The notes beneath the pieces are model-generated. The model did no database searches. It was not told the origin of the DNA and saw only the letters and a program-made list of their open reading frames with translations. DNA of 17,012 nt from Candidatus Omnitrophota bacterium (GTDB taxonomy: Bacteria > Omnitrophota > Gorgyraeia > Aquiviventales > Aquiviventaceae): positions 1 through 17,012 of the forward strand of contig JACQRG010000020.1 of assembly GCA_016206565.1 (NCBI GenBank), written 5' to 3'. Shown here piece after piece: positions 5,376-12,120 of the stretch. The position numbers and the translations under genes were made by a program. Each line of letters starts with the position of its first letter. The first letter of the stretch is position 1.

Positions 5376-6869
5376 ATGATCCTCGCCATTGACCAGGGAA
5401 CCACCGGCACCACCGTCCTGCTCCTCGATCGGCGCGCCAGGGTCGTGGCGCAGGCCTACCAGGAGCTGCCGCAGCGCTATCCGCAGCCCGGCTGGGTGGA
5501 GCACAACCCGCGGGAGATCCTGGCCGTCACCCGGGCGGTGATCGCCAAGGCGCTGCGCCGCGCGCGCCTGCCCGCCCGCCAGCTCGCCGCCATCGGTATC
5601 ACGAACCAGCGGGAAACGACCATCCTGTGGGACCGGCGCACCGGGGCCCCGGTGGCCAACGCCATCGTCTGGCAGTGCCGCCGCACCGCGCCCCTGTGCG
5701 AGCAGCTCAAGCGGCGGGGCCTCGAGCCGATGGTGCGACAGCGCACCGGGCTGGTCCTCGACGCCTATTTCTCCGGCACCAAGATCCGCTGGCTGCTGGA
5801 CCACGCGCCGGGCCTGCGCCGCCGCGCCGCGCGGGGCGACATCGCCTTCGGCACCGTGGATAGCTGGCTGCTCTGGCACTTGACCGGCGGGCGCGTGCAC
5901 GCCACCGATGAGACGAACGCCTCCCGCACGCTGCTCTACAACATCCGCGCCAGACGATGGGATCCGGCCCTGCTGCGGCTGCTGGGCGTGCCGGCCTCGG
6001 TGCTGCCGGCGGTCCGGTCCTCCAGCGGGCCGTTCGGCATGACCGCGGCGAGCGCGCCGCTGCCGGCCGGCATTCCGATCACCGGCATCGCCGGGGATCA
6101 GCAGGCCTCGCTGGTCGGCCATGGGTGCCTGGGGCCTGGCAGCGCGAAGAACACCTACGGCACCGGCTGCTTTCTGCTGCTCAACACCGGCCCCCGCTTC
6201 GTGGCCAGCCGCCACGGGCTGCTGACGACGCTGGCCTACGGCGGCGGGGCGGCGCCGGCCTATGCGCTCGAGGGCAGCGTCTTTATCGCGGGCGCGGCGA
6301 TCCAGTGGCTGCGGGACGGCCTGCAGCTCATCCGGCGCGCCGCCGAGACCGAAGCCCTCGCGCGCCGCACGCGCGACACCGGCGGCGTCTACGTGGTGCC
6401 GGCCTTCGTGGGCCTGGGCGCGCCGTACTGGGACATGGGCGCGCGGGGTGCGATCGTGGGCCTGACGCGCGGCACCAGCCGGGCCCAGGTCGTGCGCGCC
6501 ACGCTGGAGTCCTTGGCCTACCAGACGCGGGACGTGGTCGAGGCCATGGAGCGCGACAGCGGGCTGCGCCTGCGCGCCCTGCGGGTGGACGGGGGTGCGA
6601 CGCGCAACGACTGGCTCATGCAATGCCAGGCGGATGTGCTGGGGATTCCGGTGGTCCGGTCGGCGACGATCGCCAACACGGGCAAGGGCGCCGCGCTCTT
6701 GGCCGGCATCGGCATCGGCTGGTGGAGCCCGCGGGACGCGCGCGCGTTCGTCGGCCGTCCTGACCGGGTCTTTCATCCGCGCCGAAGCTCTGCACAGCGC
6801 TCCCGCGACTATGCGGGCTGGCTGGAGGCGGTGGCGCGGGTGCGCAGCCGCCAGCAGATAGTGAAATGA
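5376..6869 (+). CDS. glpK: glycerol kinase
   Basis: ATP-dependent phosphorylation of glycerol to sn-glycerol-3-phosphate in the cytoplasm; FGGY family, 497 residues as expected. The nucleotide-phosphate loop DQGTTGTT is at 6-13; glycerol-binding residues are visible as Arg79-Glu80 (NQRETT), Tyr131 (DAYFSGTK) and the catalytic base Asp241 (GIAGDQQ). The GTGCF and RVDGGATRNDWLMQ motifs complete the fold. The fructose-1,6-bisphosphate loop of the E. coli enzyme (arginine just before IPISGIAGD) is not conserved, and there is no phosphorylatable histidine as in Firmicutes enzymes, so those allosteric controls are probably absent. Start: ATG 5376 begins directly with the MILAIDQGTT strand; TTG 5367 is in frame but overlaps the -10. 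Stop overlaps the glpD ATG by four bases. No glpF facilitator gene is seen in the window. Confidence 0.97.
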   Translation: MILAIDQGTTGTTVLLLDRRARVVAQAYQELPQRYPQPGWVEHNPREILAVTRAVIAKALRRARLPARQLAAIGITNQRETTILWDRRTGAPVANAIVWQCRRTAPLCEQLKRRGLEPMVRQRTGLVLDAYFSGTKIRWLLDHAPGLRRRAARGDIAFGTVDSWLLWHLTGGRVHATDETNASRTLLYNIRARRWDPALLRLLGVPASVLPAVRSSSGPFGMTAASAPLPAGIPITGIAGDQQASLVGHGCLGPGSAKNTYGTGCFLLLNTGPRFVASRHGLLTTLAYGGGAAPAYALEGSVFIAGAAIQWLRDGLQLIRRAAETEALARRTRDTGGVYVVPAFVGLGAPYWDMGARGAIVGLTRGTSRAQVVRATLESLAYQTRDVVEAMERDSGLRLRALRVDGGATRNDWLMQCQADVLGIPVVRSATIANTGKGAALLAGIGIGWWSPRDARAFVGRPDRVFHPRRSSAQRSRDYAGWLEAVARVRSRQQIVK

Positions 6870-8524
6870 GCCTGGCGGCGCGGCCCATCCTCCTTGGCCG
6901 GCTGGTCACGCAGCGCTTCGACGTGCTGGTGATCGGCGGCGGCATCGTGGGGGCGGGCATCGCCCGCGATGCGGCGATGCGGGGGCTCTGCGTCGCGCTC
7001 ATCGAACAGGGGGATTTCGCCAGCGGTACCAGCTCCAAGACCTCGAAGCTCATCCATGGCGGCTTGCGCTACCTCGAGCACGGCGAGTTCGGCCTAGTGT
7101 ACCAGAGCCTGCGCGAGCGCACCGCCCTGCGCGCCATCGCACCCGCGTACGTCAAGCCGCTGACGCTGATGCTCCCGGTCTACCGGGGCGATCGCCGCCG
7201 CGCGCCGGTCGTCAACCTCGGCCTCTGGCTCTATGACGCGCTGGCCGGCCGGCGCAACATCCGCCGCCACCGGATGCTCGGCGCGCGGGGCGCGCTGGCG
7301 CTGGAGCCCTCGCTTCGCATGGACGGGCTGCGCGCGGCCGGGCTGTACGCCGATTGCCAGATGGACGATGCGCGGGTGTGCCTCGCGAACATCCTGCAGG
7401 CGGCCAGCTTCGGCGCCGCCTGCGCCAACTACGTGCGGTTGCGCGCCCTGTTGACCGCGCAGGGGCGCGTGTGCGGCGGCGCGGCCGAGGATGCGCTGAC
7501 GGGCCGCACGTTCGACATCCAGGCCGCGGCGGTCGTCAACGCCGCGGGCCCCTGGGGCGACCGGGTGCGGCGCCTCAGCGACCCGGCGGCTCCGCGCCTG
7601 CTGGCCCCCACCAAGGGGATCCACTTGGTCCTGCCGCGCGTCTGCGAGCAGGCACTCTTCGTGCAAGCCCGGGCTGACGGGCGCATGTGCTTCATCCTGC
7701 CGTGGGGCGCGTACTCGCTCGTGGGCACGACGGAGCGCGAGGTCGGCCCGACTCCCCTTGAGGCGCTGGCGGCCACGCAGGACGAAGTCGGCTACCTGCT
7801 CACCGAGCTGAACCGCCTGCTGCCCGGCGCGCATGTCGGTGAAGAGGATATCGTCGCCACGTTCGCGGGCGCGCGGCCGCTGCTGGCGTTTGGCGGCGAG
7901 GCGACGGCGGCGTCCCGCGAGCACCGCATCGAGCTGGACGCCCGGGGATTGCTCAGCGTCCTGGGCGGCAAGTACACCACCTACCGGCTCATGGCCGCTC
8001 AGGCGGTGGATGCGCTGGCCGCCGCGCACCGGTGGCGGCTGGAGCGCTGCCTCACCGACCAGATCAGCCTGGTGGAGGAGGCGCATCCGGTGGCGATGGA
8101 GCGGTGGGGTGCTGCGCTGCGCGCCCTGGACCCGGATCTGCTGGCCCGCTGCCTGGCGCGCTACGGCACGGGGATCTTTCGCCTGCTCGAGCTCATCCAC
8201 GCCGATCCGCTGCTGGCGCGGCGCGTCTGCCCCCACCACGAGCATATCGAGGCGGAGTTGGTGCACGCCGTGCAGCAGGAGCTGGCGTGCACCATCACGG
8301 ACATCCTTGCTCGGCGCACCCGCATCGCCTGGAGCTCCTGCCAGGGGCTGGATCTGCTCTCCGGCCTGGTCGCGCTGCTGCAGCGCTACGCCGGATGGCC
8401 GCGCGCGGAGTTGGAGCGCCAGGTGGAGGCCTATCACCAGTTTCTCCTGCAGGGCCTGGCGTTTCGGCCCGCGGGCGTCCCGTCGTTTAGGTGGTCGGAC
8501 ACCGAGGAGCTGCCCCGCCGATGA
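6866..8524 (+). CDS. glpD: FAD-dependent glycerol-3-phosphate dehydrogenase
   Basis: Oxidises glycerol-3-phosphate to dihydroxyacetone phosphate at the inner membrane, passing electrons to quinone; the second step after GlpK. The 552-residue protein starts with an FAD-binding Rossmann fold (GGGIVGAG at 24-31, IEQGDFASGTSS at 46-57), followed by the family signature KTSKLIHGGLRYLE (58-71), the substrate-binding middle part, and the LGGKYTTYR motif that ends the DAO domain; the C-terminal helical cap domain runs to the end. Length is usual for aerobic GlpD/GlpA-like enzymes. The ATG overlaps the glpK stop (ATGA), and its own stop overlaps the ATG of the M48 gene in the same way, so translation of the cluster is likely coupled. 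Confidence 0.96.
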   Translation: MSLAARPILLGRLVTQRFDVLVIGGGIVGAGIARDAAMRGLCVALIEQGDFASGTSSKTSKLIHGGLRYLEHGEFGLVYQSLRERTALRAIAPAYVKPLTLMLPVYRGDRRRAPVVNLGLWLYDALAGRRNIRRHRMLGARGALALEPSLRMDGLRAAGLYADCQMDDARVCLANILQAASFGAACANYVRLRALLTAQGRVCGGAAEDALTGRTFDIQAAAVVNAAGPWGDRVRRLSDPAAPRLLAPTKGIHLVLPRVCEQALFVQARADGRMCFILPWGAYSLVGTTEREVGPTPLEALAATQDEVGYLLTELNRLLPGAHVGEEDIVATFAGARPLLAFGGEATAASREHRIELDARGLLSVLGGKYTTYRLMAAQAVDALAAAHRWRLERCLTDQISLVEEAHPVAMERWGAALRALDPDLLARCLARYGTGIFRLLELIHADPLLARRVCPHHEHIEAELVHAVQQELACTITDILARRTRIAWSSCQGLDLLSGLVALLQRYAGWPRAELERQVEAYHQFLLQGLAFRPAGVPSFRWSDTEELPRR

Positions 8525-9628
8525 TCCTTTCCGGCGACGCCCCCGCGTCCGATGCGCGGCGGTATGCGGTGATCCGCTACCGGCTGCTGCTCGTGGATTT
8601 GGCCTGCAGCGCCGCCCTGTTGGGCTGGTGGCAGTGGTCCGGTTGGTCGCACGGCCTGGCGTCCTGGTGGCGCGCGCGCGGCCTGGGAGCCGGCGGCGAT
8701 CGCCGGCTATCTGCTGGTCTTCGGCGGCGTGTCGTACGCAATCCTGTGGCCGCTGCACTTCTACGGCGGCTTTCTCCTCGAGCATCGCTTCAACCTCTCG
8801 CGCCTGACGTTCCGGGCCTGGTGCCGCCGGGAGGCCAAGCAGCTGGCCGTCAGCGGGCTGCTCGGACTGGTCCTCGTAGAGGGCTTCTATGCGATCCTGC
8901 GCCAGGCGCCGGGAACATGGCCGTTGTGGGCGACGCTGGGATGGGTGATGTTCAGCGTGGTGCTCGCGCGGCTCTTTCCAACGCTGATTCTGCCGCTGTT
9001 CTACAAGACGACGCCGCTGCAGGATGCGGATCTCTCGCAGCGGCTCCTCGCCCTGTGCCAGCGCGCCGGGCTCTCGGTCATCGGGGTGTTTCGCTTCGAC
9101 CTGGGCGCGGAGACGCGCAAGGCCAACGCCGCGCTGGCCGGGCTGGGGGGTACTCGCCGGGTGCTGCTGACCGACACGCTGCTGGGCGCGTTCACCCCGG
9201 AAGAGGTGGAGGGGGTGCTGGCCCACGAATTGGGCCACCACCGCTTCCACCATGTGCGCGCGTTCTTAGTACTCAGCGCCGTCGGGTCCTGGGCCGCGTT
9301 TACCCTGACCGACATCCTGAGCCGGCGATGGCTCGCACTCTGGCAGCTCGACGGCCTGACGGACCTTGCGGGGTTTCCGTGCTTAGCCCTCTGGTTCTGG
9401 GGGCTGGGGCTGGTCGGGTTGCCGCTGCAAAACGGCATCTCGCGCCTGCTGGAGTGGCAGGCGGACCGGTTCGCCGTCCGGCTGACGACCGGCCGCGCGT
9501 TTGCCGCCGCGCTGCGGCGCCTGGCCGCGCTGAACCTGGCGGATCCGAGCCCGCCGCGGTGGATGGTGTGGTTCTTCTATGACCACCCGCCGATCACCCA
9601 GCGGATCGCCGCCGCCGAGGCGTCGTGA
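8521..9628 (+). CDS. M48 (Ste24/CAAX-protease-like) membrane zinc metalloprotease, frameshifted
   Basis: The N-terminus starts at ATG 8521, overlapping the glpD stop (ATGA), and encodes about 52 residues with a first TM helix (RYRLLLVDLACSAALLGWW), but this frame leaves the family after about 8680. The family continues in the next frame, reading AAWEPAAIAGYLL and on through FYGGFLLEHRFNLS, to the stop at 9628. The switch falls on the run CGCGCGCGCG at 8671-8680; the 1108-base span is 1 modulo 3, as expected if one CG unit has been lost (or one base gained). The downstream frame alone could start at GTG 8729, giving 299 residues with no SD. The zinc site is intact: HELGH, and the distal EWQAD. 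Ste24-type proteases cleave prenylated or membrane proteins; HtpX relatives do membrane quality control. Whether the break is real, an assembly error or a phase-variable state cannot be told here. Confidence 0.8.
8671..8680 (+). repeat. (CG)5 dinucleotide run at the M48 frameshift
   Basis: Five CG units inside the 5' part of the M48 gene, exactly where the reading frame has to change to restore the family sequence. Dinucleotide runs are prone to slippage in replication and to indel errors in sequencing. Confidence 0.75.
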
Positions 9629-10641
9629 TGGACTGCACCGCGGTGCGGGGCTGGTTCTGCGCGCACCTGGAAGGGCGCTTGCCCGGCGATGAGCGCGGGT
9701 GGGTGGACGAGCACCTGGCCGCCTGCGCGCTGTGCCGAGCCGAGCTGGTGTCGCTCCAACAGATCCTGCGGGCGGTGCGCGCCAATCCGCCGCCGCCCCC
9801 GCCCGAGCTCTCGGCTGAGCAGCTGGCGCAGTTCACCGCCGTGCCAACGTGGCGGCAGCTGGGCGCCGTGGCCATGATGCTGTGGCGCGGCACGCCTGCC
9901 TGGCAGCGCGCGCTCGTGGCGGCGGTCGCGCTCGGCCTGGTGGCGGGCGGCTGGCGGCTGTTGGCGGCAAAGCCAACGCCCGCCCCGCCGGCGATCCCGC
10001 GCATGCCCGCGCCGATCGAGGTCCCTGACGCGCCCCCTGTTGACGAGGTGGAGCCGGAGCCGCTGTCGGCGCCCGTCGTGCCGAAGCCGGCCCCCGCGCC
10101 GGTGCCTCGGCCGATGCCGCCGCCCCGTCCGCCGACGCCTGCGGTCTCGGCGGTTCATCTGGCGCTGACCGCGGACCGGTCAGCCTACCGGGCCGGGCAG
10201 GCCATCCAGGTGCGGTTGACGCTGACCAACGGCGGCATCCAGCCTGTCCAGGTCATTGAGCTCGCGAAGGTCGGCACCCGGCTCATGCCCAGCGAGACCG
10301 TGCGGTTCGACGTGAAGACGGCCTCAGGAGCCGTCGTGCCCTATCGTGGTTCGGCGATGGATTGGCAGCCGGGGTTCGACCAGTTCGGCGCGCACCTGAA
10401 GCCCGGGGAACAGTTGCGCCACGATGTGGTCATCAACGATCCGGCCGCCGTCGGGTTCTATCCCCTGGACCAGCCCGGCCTGTACTACGTCTCGGCGCGC
10501 TACCGGGGCGTGGCCGGCGCCGCCCATTCGACTTCGCTCAGGGCGGCGTCCCGAGCGGAGTCGAGGGACGCCGGCCCCACCGACCGCGAGGCCGTCGTCT
10601 CCGACCCCATCCTCATCGAGATCCAACGTTCCTCCCCGTAG
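9628..10641 (+). CDS. zinc-finger (anti-sigma-like) membrane protein with Pro-rich linker and beta-sandwich C-terminal domain
   Basis: A 337-residue protein. The N-terminus has a putative zf-HC2 zinc finger as in anti-sigma factors (Cys11 or Cys3, then His29-x3-Cys33-x2-Cys36). A transmembrane helix follows at about 93-113, then a Pro/Ala-rich linker (about 116-172) and an extracytoplasmic Ig-like domain (LALTADRSAYRAGQAIQVRL at 178-197, later GLYYVSARYRG) that resembles BsuPI-type or macroglobulin-type beta sandwiches. Typical anti-sigma factors pair with an adjacent ECF sigma gene; none is present. Residues 300-316 (HSTSLRAASRAESRDAG) are encoded by a REP-like hairpin inserted in frame. TGATG overlap with the M48 stop suggests translational coupling; GTG 9625 is an alternative start one codon earlier. 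Role unknown; a membrane stress or signalling role is inference. Confidence 0.7.
   Translation: MDCTAVRGWFCAHLEGRLPGDERGWVDEHLAACALCRAELVSLQQILRAVRANPPPPPPELSAEQLAQFTAVPTWRQLGAVAMMLWRGTPAWQRALVAAVALGLVAGGWRLLAAKPTPAPPAIPRMPAPIEVPDAPPVDEVEPEPLSAPVVPKPAPAPVPRPMPPPRPPTPAVSAVHLALTADRSAYRAGQAIQVRLTLTNGGIQPVQVIELAKVGTRLMPSETVRFDVKTASGAVVPYRGSAMDWQPGFDQFGAHLKPGEQLRHDVVINDPAAVGFYPLDQPGLYYVSARYRGVAGAAHSTSLRAASRAESRDAGPTDREAVVSDPILIEIQRSSP
10527..10567 (+). repeat. REP-like inverted repeat inside a coding region
   Basis: Left arm TTCGACTTCGCTCAGGG (10527-10543), a six-base loop, and right arm CCCGAGCGGAGTCGAGGG (10550-10567) form a long imperfect hairpin. The CCCTGAGCGAAGTCGA-type core is a repeat motif I recall from many bacterial genomes, usually intergenic. 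Here it adds about 17 residues to the C-terminal domain of the zinc-finger protein without breaking the frame. Confidence 0.75.
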
Positions 10642-10653
10642 CGCGCCCCTTTT

Positions 10654-10679
10654 TGCTATAGTGGCATCCAAGGAGGTGA
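10654..10679 (+). promoter_or_regulatory. extended -10 promoter and near-perfect SD before the 10685 gene
   Basis: TG-C-TATAGT (10654-10662) is an extended -10 element just after the stop of the preceding gene, preceded by a T-run; no -35 is needed for such promoters and none is seen. AAGGAGGTGA at 10670-10679 is fully complementary to the 16S 3' tail. The predicted start (about 10669) leaves only about 15 leader bases. Confidence 0.5.
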
Positions 10680-10684
10680 GGGCC

Positions 10685-10999
10685 ATGCTCGCCGAGCTGG
10701 AACTGGTGCCCATCGGGACTAAAAGTGCCAGCCTCAGCGCCCTGCTGGCCGAGGTGGTCCGCCGCATTGATGAGAGCGGGCTGGACTACCGGGTCGGTCC
10801 CATGGGGACCGTGATCGAGGGCGATTGGGATGCCGTGATGCGGGTGGCGAAGTCATGCCACGAGGCCCTGCTGGCGTCCGTCGAGCGCGTGATGACGACC
10901 ATCCGGATTGACGACCGCACGGATCGGCCTGCACCCGGCCGGATCGCGGCCAAAGTGCAGTCGCTGGAAGCGCGCCTCGGCCGGTCGCTGAAACGCTAG
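10685..10999 (+). CDS. MTH1187/YkoF-type thiamine-binding family protein
   Basis: A 104-residue cytosolic ferredoxin-like-fold protein of the MTH1187 (DUF77) family. Typical features are the N-terminal strand LAELELVPIGT, the helix with SLSALLAEVVRRIDESGLDY (13-35, paraphrased by its ends), the turn GPMGTVIEGDWDAVMRVAKSCHEAL around 38-62 and the strand VMTTIRIDDR near the end. Family members form tetramers and bind thiamine or related small molecules; the true role is poorly known. The ATG at 10685 is set by the strong SD 5-6 bases upstream, and it appears to have its own promoter, so it is probably not simply the last gene of the glp cluster. The nuclease gene follows. Confidence 0.85.
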   Translation: MLAELELVPIGTKSASLSALLAEVVRRIDESGLDYRVGPMGTVIEGDWDAVMRVAKSCHEALLASVERVMTTIRIDDRTDRPAPGRIAAKVQSLEARLGRSLKR

Positions 11000-11121
11000 C
11001 CCCTTCCCGCCGTCTCACCAACCGGATTCTGCACCGAGCGCGCCGCGCGTCCCTCGGCGCCCTCCTGCTGATCGCCGCTGCGGCCCTGGCCGGCCGAAGC
11101 GCCTCGCTGCCGGCGCAGAGC

Positions 11122-11538
11122 GTGGTGGAGCGCGCGATTGACGGCGATACGGTCGAGCTGGCGGATGGGCGCTTGGTGCGCTACATCGGCATTGACACCC
11201 CGGAAGTGCGGCGTCGGGTGGGAGGGCGGTGGGTGCATGACCCGGAGCCGTTCGGCAAGGAAGCGAGCGCGGCCAATCGCGCGCTGGTCGAGGGCCGGCG
11301 CGTGCGGCTGGAGTACGACGTGCAGACCCACGACCGCTTCGGGCGGCTGCTGGCGTACGTCTATGTCTCGGACGAAGACGGCGAGCGGATGGTCAACGCC
11401 GAATTGGTGCGCGAAGGGTTCGCGCAGTTGCTGACCATCCCGCCCAACGTCCGATACGCCGGGCAGTTCCGCGCGCTGGCGGCGCAGGCCCGCCGGGACG
11501 GCCGGGGATTCTGGCGCAAGCCTCAGGCGGAGCGCTGA
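11122..11538 (+). CDS. staphylococcal-nuclease-like (TNase) protein, probably exported; start uncertain
   Basis: Ca-dependent nuclease fold. In the 138-residue form counted from GTG 11122 the catalytic set is complete: Arg20, Asp25 and Glu28 (VRYIGIDTPE) and Arg75 (DRFGRLLAYVY), equivalent to Arg35, Asp40, Glu43 and Arg87 of the S. aureus enzyme; DGDTV opens the domain and MVNAELVREGFA closes it. The same frame continues upstream without a stop to 10912 and, from about 11029, encodes a classic signal peptide (HRARR, then SLGALLLIAAAALA, ending SLPAQ). No ATG, GTG or TTG exists in that stretch; only CTG 11029 or ATT 11026 could start it. So the real protein is likely longer and secreted, from a rare start codon. 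Its 3' end overlaps the convergent TPR gene by 16 bases. Confidence 0.85.
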   Translation: MVERAIDGDTVELADGRLVRYIGIDTPEVRRRVGGRWVHDPEPFGKEASAANRALVEGRRVRLEYDVQTHDRFGRLLAYVYVSDEDGERMVNAELVREGFAQLLTIPPNVRYAGQFRALAAQARRDGRGFWRKPQAER

Positions 11539-11909
11539 GACGCGGAGGGGTCGAAGAGGTGCCGGTACTTGGGAGAGCTGCGGAGGTTGCGAAGGTCCGG
11601 GTCGCTGCGCAGATACTCCATGTCGGCATACCCCAGCTCGATGGCGCGGCGCAGGGTGCCGAACGCCTCCTCCACGCGGTTGAGCAGGGAGTAGCTGCAC
11701 GCGAGGTTGTACCAGATGACCGCGTCCGTGGCGCGCAGCTGGATCAGCCGCAGGTCAACGGCGAGCCCCTTCTCGTAGAGGCCGCGCCGGGTGTAGGCGT
11801 TGCCCAGGGGGATGAGGGCGTCGGCGAAGTCCGGGTAGGCGGTGACGAGCTTTTCGTAAAAGGCGATCTCGAACTCGAGCAGCTCGTCAGATTTGGATCG
11901 TCGCGGCAT
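11523..11909 (-). CDS. small TPR-repeat protein
   Basis: A 128-residue soluble protein made of about two and a half tetratricopeptide repeats: helices at about 8-23, a TPR unit about 27-60 (DALIPLGNAYTRRGLYEKGL core) and a second about 61-94 (AVIWYNLACSYSLLNRVEEA core), ending with the DPDLRNLRSSPKYRHLF tail common in short TPR proteins. TPRs mediate protein-protein contacts; no partner is evident. ATG 11909 has no obvious SD; a promoter with a perfect TTGACA lies 40-70 bases upstream. Convergent with the nuclease gene (16-base overlap), divergent from cca. Confidence 0.82.
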   Translation of the reverse strand: MPRRSKSDELLEFEIAFYEKLVTAYPDFADALIPLGNAYTRRGLYEKGLAVDLRLIQLRATDAVIWYNLACSYSLLNRVEEAFGTLRRAIELGYADMEYLRSDPDLRNLRSSPKYRHLFDPSASQRSA

Positions 11910-11951
11910 TCGATGATGTGTGCGCCGACGCGTGTCGGGATGAATGACTCT

Positions 11952-11979
11952 ATTGTGCCAAGGATTCCGCGGTTGTCAA
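11952..11979 (-). promoter_or_regulatory. candidate sigma-70 promoter for the TPR gene
   Basis: On the minus strand TTGACA (11979-11974) is followed after 16 bases by CACAAT (11957-11952; 4 of 6 matches to TATAAT). Predicted start near 11945, giving a leader of about 36 bases. The region lies between divergent genes. Confidence 0.5.
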
Positions 11980-12000
11980 GCCTTCGCTCATGACGGGACT

Positions 12001-12111
12001 GTCTGAATTTCGACGCCACACTACAGAACCACAGAGGCGGCACAGAGACACAGAGACCTCTGTGCCTCTGTGGACTTCTGTGTCTCTGTGGTGTCGAGGG
12101 TCAATTGAGAC
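12001..12111. repeat. 111-bp palindromic CACAGAG-type repeat, copy 2
   Basis: Inverted repeat centred at about 12056: outer arms GTCTGAATT (12001-12009) and AATTGAGAC (12103-12111), apex CACAGAG-AC-CTCTGTG (12049-12064). The left arm contains ACAGAR units spaced 8 bases apart and the right arm their complements. The core matches copy 1 at 3147-3275, but the outer arms differ (GTCT.AATT here, GTTTCA.AAACG there). Unlike copy 1 it lies between divergent genes and ends only nine bases before the cca ATG, so it would be part of, or replace, that gene's leader. Confidence 0.85.
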
Positions 12112-12120
12112 ACCGCCATC

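Noticed and set aside
5136..6776. Long minus-strand open frame opposite glpK
   Set aside because: Antisense shadow of a strongly supported gene in GC-rich DNA; the translation is Arg/Gly/Ala/Pro-rich with no domain, and the plus strand carries every GlpK motif.
7094..9253. 719-codon minus-strand open frame opposite glpD and the M48 gene
   Set aside because: Same reason: low-complexity composition, no motif, and it crosses gene borders of the real plus-strand genes.
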